A DNA stretch of 64,000 nucleotides, from positions 16,937,326-17,001,325 of the forward strand of contig OX123182.2 in the NCBI GenBank assembly GCA_944739405.2. The letters are read 5' to 3'. A program made the translations under genes and the position numbers. Positions 19,926 through 31,444 of this stretch are shown piece by piece; position 1 is the first letter of the stretch, and the number at the start of each line of letters is the position of its first letter. The DNA is from Euclidia mi. Its lineage: Eukaryota > Arthropoda > Insecta > Lepidoptera > Erebidae. The notes beneath the pieces were generated by a model that saw only the letters and a list, made by a program, of their open reading frames with translations, was not told the origin of the DNA and searched no databases.

Positions 19926-21758
19926 CCCAGATACTCCTGAAACTATTTTGCACCTCAGATCGTTGTGTTTCTTTGATATCTTGATATACGTATCATCAAT
20001 TATTGTGGAAAAATACTGAAAAAAATCCTGACCATCTGGAAAAGTCGGAAAACCATGGGCGTTATAACGCCCGGTAGGAGAATGTCCTACTATCGCTAAT
20101 TTGTACGGAAAGGATTCCCTATAACGATAAATTAAACAAAAGTTATATTTATGAAGTTATTTATATATTTAATCTTGTACATATTATAGCTATTATTTAT
20201 TTTGTATGTACCTATAATAGGCAAAGTACTAATTTCATACTCAGAGCCTACTAAAATTAGGCCCTAAGTTTTAATTTTGTATTTCCTCAGTCTGTATAGT
20301 AAGTAACAAAACAAGTTTTAGGATGTAAATGAACATCACATCTTTTACAAAAAAAAATCGTCTTTTTTTTACAAAGTATGCACCTGAGCTAATTTTCTTT
20401 GTATTCAATTAAATGATCGATTTTATCGTATCGGGATTCGTCTCTATAAGAAGCCGAAGTACGAGATGGCCCACGCCTTTCATCACTCTTATAAGTTTCT
20501 AATAAGCTTTTAGCTATTTCTCTTCGAAAAGAGAGATGATCATAGTCCACTTTATCTTGCTTGTACAATTGCCAGACATTGTTACTGACATATCTAAACA
20601 GTGAGCAATCAAGGGAAAGTAACATTTTTTTCCTCGTATGGAAGTTTGATAAAGGCTAATGTTTTGATCAGAACGATCTACGCCTCCCATATTTTCATTA
20701 TAATTTTTTATGATGTCAGGATGATTCATTTGTACATATTTCTTCGCTTCTTGAGAAAAACGTTTTGCCTTATGCAATGGTTCCACTATTTCCACGTTTG
20801 AAGCAACTGTTACTACACTATTGTCGTTCCACTTGCAAATAAGAATATTGCCAGGATTGAGAACTGTACCACTTGCCGATGGTGCACTTGCTATGGGAGA
20901 AAGACTTGATATATTTCTCAGGAAATCATCAGGGCTATCACTTTGTGTAGGATATTCTACAGTACACCTTCTTTTAGCGAGGCGAGATAGGGAAATGTTG
21001 TATTCTTCGTCTTCAGACAATGACTCATCGTAAGCGATTTCGGCTAGCACTCTTAGTTATGCACCTGTGGGAGCAATCATAAAATACTGTTACATATAGC
21101 AAAACCTATTGTATGCAGTGTTTGACAGTAATATTTACATTCTGAGAACCCACCTGGCAGATTTTGTATATTTACAAAATCTTCGTCACCCGAACCCTCA
21201 TCAGTCACGTCTGCATTTACATTTTCTGGTAGTAAAATTGAGACAGCCTTGGGCAAAATAATATAGTCATCAGCCGCCTCCAATATATCTAATATTTAGT
21301 TTCATTTTAACGTTTGTCTTTGCTGCAATCTGAAATGCAAAAGTAACATATAATAGACGTACATTATCCTACCGGGCGTTATAACGCCCATGATATATTT
21401 AGATCAATAAAAGTCAGAAATTGCACAATAGTATATACGAATATTGCATTATATATTGATAACACTTCAAACTTACAAGTTTTATGCCAAACAGTCATTT
21501 TCATACATAATAATATAATATATACATACCTTTTTGACGACATATCGAACAAAACTTTTAACGTAACTTTTAAATTAGAAAAAAGAAGTTAAAATTCAAC
21601 AAACACAGGCACAATTACTGCACTTAATCCAGCCTCCAGTAGTTATAAATAAAATAAAATAAGAAATAACAGTCACTGCTCACATTTATTAGGATTAAAA
21701 TGAGGGTACTTTAAATATGTTTTTTGTGGCGTTATAACGCCCGGTAGGAGTAAGTGGG
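19926..21758 (-). mobile_element. Non-autonomous piggyBac element inside LINE ORF2
   Basis: Flanked by TTAA on both sides (19922-19925, 21759-21762), the piggyBac target. Ends are CCCAGATACTCC at the left and the complement of CCCACTTACTCC at the right. Subterminal copies of the palindrome GGGCGTTATAACGCCC lie at 20057-20072, 21374-21389 and, one base shorter, 21728-21742, each next to CGGTAGGA or its complement. It carries a deleted transposase gene on the minus strand. At 1.83 kb it is shorter than autonomous piggyBacs (about 2.4 kb or more). Confidence 0.92.
20389..21283 (-). pseudogene. piggyBac-like transposase remnant
   Basis: Reading leftward: an acidic N-terminal part (21283-21077) with DEGSGDEDFVN; a second part (21050-20514) with DESLSEDEEYN and SDSPDDFLRNIS, then, after an evident deletion, GNILICKWNDNSVVTVASN, NYNENMGGVDRSDQNISLYQ and IRGKKCYFPLIAHCLDMSV; and a third frame (20625-20389) with NNVWQLYKQDKVDYDHLSF. 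These fit piggyBac transposase (DDE_Tnp_1_7): the KWxDN and GGVDxxDQ motifs carry two catalytic aspartates, while the region with the first is deleted. At least two frame changes and the missing domain make it non-functional. Confidence 0.88.
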
Positions 21759-22729
21759 TTAATGATCATATAGATAATATATCGGCCAAGGCGTTTAGGA
21801 ACTTGGGCTTTGTTATACGTTCTTGTAAACCATTTAATGATAACTCTGCTATCAAAACCGTATATTACGCATATGTCCGCAGTGTCTTGGAATATGCCTG
21901 TCAAGTCTGGTCTCCACAATATGTGATCTACAAAGATCGTATCGAACGAATACAGAAAAAGTTTCTTGATCATCTTAACTATCGACTGCACTATCAGACA
22001 ATACCTTATGTACAGGACTGTCGCCGACATGGTCTTCTTACTTTAGAAGAGAGACGAAAGCTATTAGATATGAGCTTTTTACATGACATTGTAAATGGTC
22101 ACATTGATTGTGAACAGCTAGTGGCAAGTGTGGCGCTGCGCGTTCCCTTGCGACGCACACGTCATACCCCTTTACTGGACGTACCTCATCGTACCACAAA
22201 TTATGCAGCTAACTCGCCACTGACTAGAATGCCTCGTACTTACAATTCTGATTTTCACAACGCGGACTTATTCTTTTCTTCAAAATCGATATTCAAAACC
22301 TATGTAAAGCAAGTTATCACAAACATGTGTGACAATAATAATTGAGTAAATAATTTATTTATAGGTTAGTATATTACCTAATGTGTACACTTTTAATATT
22401 ATTATTATTCAGGAGATACATATTGTATTCATATCAGAAGATACATTTACGCATATTTAAGCCTTGCCTTACTTTGATTTTAAGCAGTTATTACTATTCC
22501 TAAAGATTTTGCCACCTCTTTGCATGTCTACGCAATCCAGCAATACTGTATTTACTTGTAATAATTACACTTGAAGCCTGTTATTAGCCTTAACATGGAT
22601 ATTGTTTATGTTTAGTTATACGATTGTAACGCTGTTGGGTTCAATAAATAAATAAAATAAAAAATAAAAACCAATAAATAAAATAATGTTAAGTATTATT
22701 ACTATGTAGAAAGAATGTTTACTAGTCAT

Positions 22730-22862
22730 AACCGCAATAAGTAACCTATTTATTGCACTAATGGTTAGGAAACCAAGATGATGCATTTTTGAGTAGCAAT
22801 TCATTTTTGTTTTTAACTGCTTCCTAAACAAATGTGCATTAAGTTTCTTATTTATTGCGGTT
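22730..22862. repeat. Small inverted-repeat element (possible MITE)
   Basis: AACCGCAATAA (22730-22740) is inverted at 22852-22862, about 130 bp apart, just past the LINE 3' tail. Secondary TTATTGC motifs lie inside. No clear target-site duplication. Confidence 0.3.
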
Positions 22863-23148
22863 TTCATTAGTAAAACGCCAAATTATTAACTTGTTACTAT
22901 AAGAAAAACGGAGATGTTACACTATTATGTCAAATGCCTATGAATAAACAGAAGATTGCACAACATTATTTTACCTCTCATCGATTTAGCATGAAACTGT
23001 TTTCTGCGTTCAGATGTGTTTTTCAAAATAATGTGGAATTGGTTATAATTTTATGCATAAAAAAATTATAATACTGAATCTTTTTTATTTCAAACTGAAA
23101 AAGTACAATTACAATGGGAATCACTTCATATTCATATTCATTTATTTA

Positions 23149-23365
23149 TCTACACTAATAATATTATAAAGAGGATTTTTTTTTTATTTTTGTTTGTAAT
23201 GGATAAACTCAAAAACTACTGGACCGATTTTAAAAATTCTTTCACCATTGGAAAGCTACATTATTTGCGAGTAACATAGGCATATTTTATCTTAGAAAAA
23301 TAGGGTTTTTCGGGTACGCGAAGTAGTTCCCTCATGACGCGGGTGAAACTGCGGGAAACGGCTAG
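23149..23365 (+). mobile_element. Short non-autonomous Helitron
   Basis: Starts TCTACACTAATAATATTATA and ends CTGCGGGAAACGGCTAG, between A (23148) and T (23366). Near-identical in layout to 30331-30565, sharing AAAAACTACTGGACCGATTT and GGGTACGCGAAGTAGTTCCC. Non-coding. Confidence 0.9.
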
Positions 23366-23747
23366 TAAGATATAAGTTTACAGCATATAGTACACCAACT
23401 CACTTATATCTATACTAAATGTACTGTAAATTAAATACTAAGTTCTACAAAATTACTAAAACTAAACACACACACCTATAAATAACATTATAAAAATATA
23501 AAATTTGTAAACAAAAACAACAATAAACTTAACTAGAGGTAGGAACTATAATTTATTTCTTAAATTTAGGTACTTATAAATATGTTTTAATGATACACTC
23601 TGTGCGTAAAAAAGTATGTCTGCATCTGGACTATATTTAAGAAGGTCATTTATAAGCTTAATCGCTCTTGTCGTAGGACTGTTTTCAGCTTGTGGAGAGC
23701 GCTACATAGGTGGATAGTAAACGAGTTTATGCTGTCTTCTGCTTACA
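23366..23747. other. AT-rich spacer with an unidentified minus-strand coding-like stretch
   Basis: On the minus strand about 23560-23690 one frame is open for some 40 codons (RAIKLINDLLKYSPDADILF) and then stops, like the tail of a degraded element ORF. Not identified. Confidence 0.25.
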
Positions 23748-24450
23748 CTACGCAAATACTGGTCGGGAATATAAAAATGTATTAATCGCTGTTTCCGGAA
23801 TTGAGTTCAGTTCTCGACGCGAATTCTCTTTTATGTCTTCTACCAATTGAACACGGGTGCAACGAAGTAGTAATTTGAGTTTAAGAAAAAGAAAGAAGTC
23901 AGCTGGGGCCATATCTGGTGAATGTGGTGGTTGCTCGATGGTATTTGTTGAGTGTTTGGTCAAAAATTCGTTTAAAATGACGGCCTTGTGCGAAAGCGCA
24001 TTACAGTGGTATATCTTTCCACAAATCTGCCCTGTTCGTCGCATTCTCTTAAACACCGCATAACGCACAAATAATATTCCTTATTTACCGTTCGACCTTC
24101 CAGCAAGAATTCCAAGTGCACAGCACCACGATAGTCAAAGAAAAGACTTTTGCGTGTTTTTTTCGGTTTCGGTTCAGTTACAAGGCGCCACTCCGAAGCT
24201 TGCTGACTAGTTTACATGTCAAACTCGTAAACCCTCGTCTTGTCACGAGTAACAATGCGTTTCATGAATATTAAGGTCGGAATTGACTCGCTCTAGCATG
24301 TCCTCAGTGATTGAGTTTTTGGAGAAAATCCAGGTCTTTTGGGACAAACCGAGCGGCAATATGTTTCATACCCAAATGATTAGTTAAAATGATACGGATC
24401 AAATCGTGAGACACAGAAAGTTCGGCGGGTGACTCTCTCTAAGTTGAATG
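23748..24450 (-). pseudogene. mariner-like transposase remnant
   Basis: Minus-strand pieces in shifting frames follow a mariner transposase from helix-turn-helix to C-terminus: LGMKHIAARFVPKDL (24380-24330), then DYRGAVHLEFL followed by NKEYYLCVM (24140-24060; first catalytic Asp), then in the open frame from 24068 KIYHCNALSHKAVILNEFL and PPHSPDMAPADFFLFLKLKL (third catalytic position of D,D34D) and ENSRRELNSIPE. The second catalytic motif, normally HDNAPxH, has Cys in place of Asp. Several frameshifts and stops. No terminal inverted repeats seen, so only the gene body is supported. Confidence 0.8.
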
Positions 24451-24967
24451 AGAATTTTCAGTCACTGTTACCTTCACTTTTACGATATTAACTTCAGTTG
24501 TAACATTTACATTGACTACGAACACGAAATTCCATTGGTAATGCAAAATTTAAGACAAACTCTATTTTTGATATTTTTGTCCATTAAGAAATTCGCAATA
24601 CTCACTAGATATTATATAACTAAAAACAGCACTGTATTCAATACAACTTACAGATGCAACTTAAACTGTGCGCCAAAATGGAAAACAGTTATGCCAATCT
24701 AACAACAACAAAAATAAACAAAAAAGTTACTTAGGAACCATAAACAAATCATCCATTCCCGATACTTTTTTGACTGAATGTATAGTGATGAAGTTGCTTT
24801 TAAGTTGTTTTATTTTTTGCAAAAAGTATTTTACTCCCCTCGTACCCTCCAACTTCCTGGTGCTAGTTATAATCACAATAAATGGTGAGTTTATTGCAAT
24901 TGATATCGCGTAGGTAAACTGTTTTCATTTAATCTTCCTAGAAATAAATAATAATAATATTAATATT
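24451..24967. other. AT-rich sequence, possibly outer mariner remnants
   Basis: Short open frames without motifs. It may include decayed 5' parts of the mariner element, but no terminus can be pointed to. Confidence 0.3.
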
Positions 24968-25214
24968 CTACTACATTCACACCAATCCATCTAGTCCCAA
25001 ATTAAGCAGAAGCTTGTACTATGGGTACTAGATAATGGATAAACATACATATATATACTTTTTTTTTGTAAATACATACATATTATACATAGAAACACCC
25101 AGACCAAGACAAACATCCATGTTCATGCACACAAATGTTTTGACTTGAGCGGGAATCGAACCCGCGACCTTTGGCGTAGCAGTCGCTTACACTCCCGCGG
25201 CGCCAACCGGTCGT
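24968..25214 (-). mobile_element. SINE-A copy 2 (full length, intact B box)
   Basis: Minus strand begins GACGACCGGTTGGCGC, has a GGTTCGATTCCCGC B box (25146-25159) and ends with TAGTACAAGCTTCTGC and an AT-rich tail. Compared with copy 1 it keeps the B-box segment. AAT/ATA-rich sequence at both ends hides the target-site duplication. Confidence 0.88.
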
Positions 25215-25735
25215 CAAATGCAATATATATCTACTTAGTAAATCAAGTTTAGTATCCTTCCCATAATTAAATGAGAATCACAAGCAACGAAGTGTGGTAA
25301 TTATAAATGCAGTAACTCTACTTAACTACTACTGTAATTAGTACATTATTTAATACCGTAAATAAGGATTATCATATCTGCAATAACTCAAACATATTGC
25401 ACTTATAACTAGTAAATGAATATTACAAATTACGATCTATGCTAATAATAAGTACAGTAACTATACTTATTGCAGATACAGTTAGTAAAATTTCTTAATA
25501 GCGTAAGTAAGTTATCGTAGTAAGTCATCCTATCTATAGTTATTTCGGTCTTGATATGTAAATCATAAAGCATCGACCTAGATATTGCAGTTGGGCTTAG
25601 TATTAAAACCGGCTGCGTCATAGTTACGTAAAAAGTGTCAAGAATACATAAATCTCGTTCTGCTGATTCCGAATATGTACTTATCTCAATTCGGTGCAAA
25701 ACTCGAGTTATTGCACTTTTCGTAAGGAAGAAGGG
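25215..25735. other. AT-rich end of the A-only block
   Basis: No gene recognised. It contains several related short motifs (TATCTGCAATAA, TTATTGCAGATA, CAGTAACT) in both orientations, hinting at a degraded inverted-repeat element. Confidence 0.3.
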
Positions 25736-26927
25736 TACACCCACGGGATGACTGATAGTATCCTTTGAGGATGTCACTAAAAGGCGTGGGTTTGCTTTTG
25801 ATAATTATTTGTATATTTTGGACTTATTTGTTAATTTTAGTTGACTTTCGGGATATGTACCACGTACGTTTCTTTCGGATATTTGTTATTTCGGCACTAT
25901 TGCAAGGGTACTGATCACGGACTCATGTAGGTATTAGTAGGTATTAGGTAAACTTATGAGTATGTAAATATGGAAACAAGACCCTAGCTATATAGCCGAA
26001 ATGTTAGTTAATCTTTCAGTTGGCATGGCAACTTGCTACTAAACTTGCTTTTTAAAGATCCATACCTAAAAATACGGAACCCTTATAAGATCAGTTTGGT
26101 GTCCGTCTGTCTGTTTGTCTTTCTGTTAAGACCGTTTATTTCGGGCACGCATGGAGATATCAAGATGAAATGAAAACCATTGCTATAAGCAGGCTTACGG
26201 TTCCTTGAAGATATGATTTTTTTACTTACACATGTCACATGTGATTACAAACACCTCATCACACCGCTAACCACTGAAAGGCTTTCTTACATATTTTGGT
26301 GCAGTCCTACATAACAATATAATTTTGTTCCACAAAACCCCATCAAATGGAACACGGAAATTTTGCTCTTAATTACAAAAGTTTGGACTTTTGACATTTG
26401 TTACGCTGGTATTAATATTCACAAATCAAAATGGATCCCGTTGTCGGGAGCGGGACTTTGTAAGGCTTAATTGACTTCGACGAATAAATTTTTATACAAT
26501 AACAGTAATTTGACTAGCAGTTGAAATGCCGTTATGCTCAAATGATTAACCATCGTTTTGGCGTGTATAAACCCGCTATGCAAAGCTAGCCTAATCTTTT
26601 TTAATAGATGAAGCATTATCAGCAATTCTTAATAGCCTATTGACCGATCAGAGTAGCAATGGTTTATCTTTGGAGGTTTGACTATCTGGTATCGCGAAAT
26701 ATGACACAATATAACATAATAAATCAGGTTTTGTTGAAACGTCAATGAGCTAGTAAAACCTCTCAATTAATAACACACTTGGTATTAAATCCACAAGGCA
26801 CTCAGTTTATGCCCACACTATCTTTTATATAATATAAACTCAATATACGAGCAATAGACTTAGCCCAAACATAAATCATGTTAGTAACTGAAGAGAAACG
26901 TCAAAGGATATAATATTTACGAGACAA

Positions 26928-26967
26928 GAACAATGTAGTAAAAACGGCTGTTTGTACTACATTGTTC
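26928..26967. repeat. Hairpin present only in unit A, 18-nt arms
   Basis: Arms 26928-26945 and 26950-26967 are complementary with one mismatch around a GGCT loop. Unit B (about 40970-41000) has one copy without the inverted arm; the A right arm is the exact complement of the unit B form. Confidence 0.85.
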
Positions 26968-27384
26968 AGTTCAAGTCAATATGGCCATATTGGATTGAAC
27001 TTCTGACGCTCAGGGAAGCTAGGAATTTTGACATGCCGATCCCAGGGCTTGAGAAAACGGAGAAAACGCAAGAGTAGTTTAGTACTTATTAAAGGTTGCT
27101 TGCGGCTTAGCCTGCATGGGTGTCGATTACCGGGCAAAAGGTAAGTCCTGTGTTATTCGGATGTAAAAGCTTTATTACTGTAAAGTTTTATTAAAAGCCT
27201 TTCTTTAGTCTTTTATAAAAGAGTAATAAGCATCCATATATCTTTTTCTATATGTATCGTTGTATTAAAAACTTATCATCGTAAGACTGTACTGTCCTAG
27301 GTATATCTAGTTAAAGGAGACTTTACATTTCTTCCGAAGAACTCTCAGACATCCTGGTATCCTCGTTATTTTTCGCTGTGGATT

Positions 27385-27450
27385 TAAGCCCGAGACCTTA
27401 CTCGTACTACTCTTTTAGTCCACTACTATCGCTGCTTGTACAGAGATACA
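27385..27450 (-). mobile_element. SINE-C-like tRNA-derived segment (unit A); partner at 41185-41275
   Basis: The minus strand reads GCAGCGATAGTAGTGGACTA and then a tRNA-like run. The unit B copy retains GGACTCGATTCCCGG, a good B box; the unit A copy has decayed there. Present in both units, so it predates the duplication. Confidence 0.45.
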
Positions 27451-27929
27451 TGCAATAAAACGAACTGAATTTTCACCATTACTATCTAATAAATTGTCCT
27501 AAAATATGCCCACGAACATTTATATAAAAGCGCAACTATTTTTGCTCGGCTGTCACAGGGCCTTAACAAAGAGATTTCAATTTAAGTAAAGCAATCCAAT
27601 TTCACACGGGCGTGGATACAAATGGGTGTAATTTTATACCGAGGTTGTAGGCGCCGCTTAGTATTAACGACTGTAAGTTATGACAAACTGGTACACTCAC
27701 CGAGTTTGATTACTTTTCATTGGATAAGATGATTATAGGTATCCCTGGAAAAACAGAACTTCGTTCACCTTGATACGCATAATATTTTCTTGCTCTTTAA
27801 AATAACCTTGGTGAAAAGTTTTTATTCAAACCAGTTATGAAGGTTCTTCAAACAATTTTGTAGCACTGCGGCGTCTAGTTAGTTAGTTTTGATATTTTCT
27901 ACCTAAAGATATTCAACATAACTTCACGT

Positions 27930-28015
27930 CTTTTAAATCTGAAGGGGTAGGCAGAGGTGTATTACACACTTACACTTCGCCAGTTATGTTTCGGTCCCAA
28001 TAGGGGGCGAGCCTA
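27930..28015 (-). mobile_element. SINE-B 3' fragment (unit A only)
   Basis: Minus strand carries AATAGGCTCGCCCCCTATT through CCTACCCCTTCAG. Only the 3' third of the SINE is present; unit B has no counterpart at about 41730-41760. It is followed by the perfect hairpin at 28062. Confidence 0.8.
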
Positions 28016-28061
28016 TTTGTTATTCGTTAGTCAGTAGTAGTTAGTTATTTGTTAGTCATAT

Positions 28062-28128
28062 TGTTAATTATCGCGCTTAACAATGTGGCTGGTAGATGCA
28101 GCCACATTGTTAAGCGCGATAATTAACA
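28062..28128. repeat. Perfect hairpin, 29-nt arms, 9-nt loop (unit A only)
   Basis: Arms 28062-28090 and 28100-28128 are exact complements, containing ATCGCGCTTAACAATGTGGC, around GGTAGATGC. Unit B lacks the stretch. Confidence 0.97.
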
Positions 28129-30330
28129 TATTAATTAATATTTCACCCACAGAAAAGAAGAAAAAGGCAACTTAAAAAAATTAAATCTGTAGTTCGACAC
28201 GCAAAGTGAAGATTGTATATCTAAAGTTATGTTACAAAAGCTATACCACGCACAAATCTATCTCTCCTACTAGGTTTTTATATCGTGGGTAACTTAACAC
28301 ACGTAATGATCCTACAACCAGCATGGCACAACCACTACTTGTGAACCACACATATTTTTGCTTTGAAGGTCAATTAAGGTGTAATTTTGAGTCACGGTCA
28401 ACATTTCATCAATATTGTGATATATCACTCACATTGATAAATTTCAATCAAACTGACTTATCTATAAGTGCATTGGTGAAGAAAACCCGCGGACTCATAA
28501 TGGTTTCATTCAACACATAACGTTCTCACTGAGTGAGATTATACGCAGTCAAGATGAACCGCATCTTCATATACGTTAACTGTACCATTTTATTAACGGA
28601 AGATTAATGAAAAACTGGCTAAAAACTAATACTGGCTTTATTCGAATAAAAAAGTTTTTGGATTCCGTTTTTACAAATTTGTAGATAGCGGTGTTTCACA
28701 GATAGCGTGTGCTTTTTGTTAAATCAACCATATATAATAAGCAGACTGATCTTAAGTTCGATCTGGACTTAGTTTTTTGCATGTCTAGTCATAACTTTCT
28801 AAAAACATTGAGAGCCTTTCAAAAACTCAGATACACTTTTTAATTTTTTCTAAATTTTGCGTTGTACAATTCTTCTTGAGTAATCCAAATCACGGAGTAA
28901 AGTAATACTATGATAGCTAGATGAATAATATTGTATCGAACTCAAGTTATAAAATACTCAGGCATTCTTTATAATGATTTGCAATATTTGAGATTACTTA
29001 GCGAAAAAGCCAATGTGGCGTGAATAGTATATTTTTAATCGAATTTGACATACTCGTCTTTGATGATAAATAATTGTTTGCATTCTTCTTTATGTCAGCA
29101 TTTGCAGATTGGCCAAAATGACGAACTCGCTAAGTTAATATTAATTTGTAAAGTTACACAACTATTTTAAGTAATACATTGAAACTAACTACTCTTTTAA
29201 AATATGGCCAAATAAACTATAATTTTTACTTACTAACTGCAACATTTCAATCAAATTAGTTAAATTAAAAACTAGCTTTATACCCGACTACGGCAAAGCC
29301 AAAAGGAAGGGTAATGTTGTTAAATAATGTTTCCTGTGACAAAAAATAACGCTCCAAGTTATTTAGCTTTTGAAATCTTGTGACAATGCCTACTTGCTAC
29401 AATACAACACTAGCTTTTTTAATTTTAAACAATAAAGACGCATAAATAAAATACTACTGGTCATTTAGTTTATTTCGTTATTACTTTTTAAAATTGTTAC
29501 GTTTAGAATAATGGTGGTCTGTATGATAAATATGTTTTAATGAGTTTGAGTACCCAATGAAAAAATATTTATATTTTATATTGAGAGAGTCTCTCTTTAT
29601 CTCATACATTATTTTCCTAGCTTATTTCAGTACTTGCTGTATGAAAAACGTGTTACGTGATGTATTCAAACAATGCTCATAACTCCTGCTGCACCCTATG
29701 CTTACACACTAAAACAAACCACAAACATATAAAAATAGATCTCTCCAACTTTTCACCAAACATTACAAAGAAAAGAAAAGTAGGTAAGCACGTCATTATT
29801 TCCTCAAAAAAAAAAAAGAAAGGGCCAATTTCGTCAGTTCATCTTCAAACACATTCCCCCTCACATTATGGATAAAAAAATATATAGCACACATTTACAA
29901 TAGTAAAATGGCGACTTCTGTACATCTATGTATGTATGACTGATGTATTTATATTTCCGTGTACACATACATTTATGACATTCGCAACATCACTCATCAA
30001 AACTTGACAAATAAATGTATATAAATGTCTGCCGGTAGTCAAATTCGTCATATTTTTTAGGCTTTATTCGAGAATAGGATGTACATTGTTTTGAAGAACG
30101 TATGTAATCCTGGGTTTTAATTATGGTGTGATTACCAAAAGTCAAGTAAGTTTATTTATGTCATTGCATTTAGCTGTTAATTTTAAATCGTCCTTCGGGA
30201 TATGTACCACGTATATTTGTTTTGAGAACGCGATAAGTCTCATATCTAATAGGTACCTAGAATATCTAATACCTAGTTCGGTAAAAAGTTCTAAGAACTT
30301 TTACTCGCAGGGTACGGCTGCTCCCCTGAA

Positions 30331-30565
30331 TCTACACTAATATTATAAAGAGGGTTTTTTTATTTTTGTTTGTTTGTAATGGATAAGCTCAAAAAGTACT
30401 TGACCGATTTTAAAAATTCTTTCACTATTAGAAAGCTACATTATCTGCAAGTAACATAGGCTATATTTTGTTTTAGAAAAAATAGGGGTCCGTAAGATAT
30501 TTCGGTTTTTCGGGTACGCGAAGTAGTTCCCTCAGGACGCTGGTGAAACCGCGGGAAACGGCTAG
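30331..30565 (+). mobile_element. Short non-autonomous Helitron (unit A only)
   Basis: TCTACACTAATATTATAAAG at the start and GAAACCGCGGGAAACGGCTAG at the end, between A and T. In unit B the left flank CTGCTCCCCTGAAT (54209-54222) continues directly into sequence matching 30817 of unit A, so the Helitron and a further 250 bp are absent there. Confidence 0.92.
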
Positions 30566-31386
30566 TGTTGAAATAAGATTCTTCGTTCCCATGGCAGCCG
30601 GCACCTGAATTTGTTTTATCTCTGTATCCTGCAAATCAAAACGTCTGATGATCTGACCCGCCAATCGTATTCATTATTAAATTATTATCATTATATTAAG
30701 TATCATATTTGTTTACATTGCATCTCAAGGAAAATAACACGTGATTGAGCGAGGGCTAAAGGAATTATAACTAAATCAAAAATAAAACAAGACCATTTAT
30801 TTCTGGAGAGCTTGTCATGTCATATTATTGTTATTATGAAGTACTGTCAAAAGCGGCGTTTAAGGGTTCCATTGCAAAATGAAAACAACAAACAAACGGA
30901 ACCGTCGGCGCGCGTGTAGCACTTGCAATACTTTGATTGCATTCAAAGCGAAAATTTAAATCCATCTTTCGACTTTATCTGGTCATCTGTCCTTTTTAAG
31001 TAGGGATAAGACTTCGTCGCACTTGAGTCTCGGCAGCTACTCCAGTAGCCAACCAGTTAAAATAATCTTTGTGACTCGGCAGCTCTTGACGCCAATCTCT
31101 TAATCGCTACAGCCAACATCTTTGCTTTTGTTTTTACTTATTTACTTCTGATTTTGACACGAAATGGGAGGTTGGCCAACGATGGTTTTGCATATTATTG
31201 TTATTTTTTCAAAACTTAAGAAATTATATAAATCTAAGGCAGTTTTTAGATATTTCTGTATACACGAAATAATTACTAATGAAAGCAAAATAACCGATTT
31301 ATTTTGTTATCAAACATGAATAGAAATGAAAGGTAAGTATATCTTCTTATCTCATCTATCCATACCAAATAAGATGTTTGTAAATC

Positions 31387-31444
31387 AGTTACCTAATTAA
31401 TCCTCCTTTCTAGCTCCCTAGAAAGGAGGATTAATTAGGTAACT
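31387..31444. repeat. Perfect hairpin, 27-nt arms, 4-nt loop (unit A only)
   Basis: Arms 31387-31413 and 31418-31444 flank CTCC. Unit B (54919-54945) has a single arm (AGTTACCTAATTAATCCTCC) that runs straight into the shared downstream sequence, so unit A gained an inverted copy or unit B lost one. Confidence 0.97.

Larger units (their letters stand above)
17614..22345 (+). pseudogene. CR1/Jockey-like LINE ORF2 (endonuclease-RT), split by a piggyBac insertion
   Basis: ATG 17614 (MAKPNVNIFYQNARGLRTK) opens an EEP endonuclease with VITETWL near residue 40 and LLLGDFNLP near 165. RT follows: LIVPIHKKGSKANIDNYRGI near 515, DVIYTDFEKAFDRVNH (motif A) near 595, SGVPQGSHLGPLFYNAYL (motif B) near 650 and LMYADDTKIF (motif C) near 685. 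At 19922-19925 the frame hits TTAA and a piggyBac element. After it (21763) the same frame resumes at DHIDNISAKAF and runs to a stop at 22345, so the gene was about 965 codons. The 3' UTR extends to an AATAAATAAAATAAAA tail near 22680. Apart from the insertion I see no lesion. Confidence 0.88.
15566..25735. other. 10-kb block present only in unit A
   Basis: Unit B reads straight across: ATATGGAACGAAAGC (about 39430) joins to CACCCACGGGATGAC, while in unit A the two sides are at 15565 and 25740. The block holds a CR1-like LINE with a piggyBac inside, a Helitron, a mariner remnant and a SINE-A, plus unidentified sequence (25215-25735). With several old elements inside, deletion from unit B is at least as likely as insertion into A. 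No flanking duplication is clear. Confidence 0.75.
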
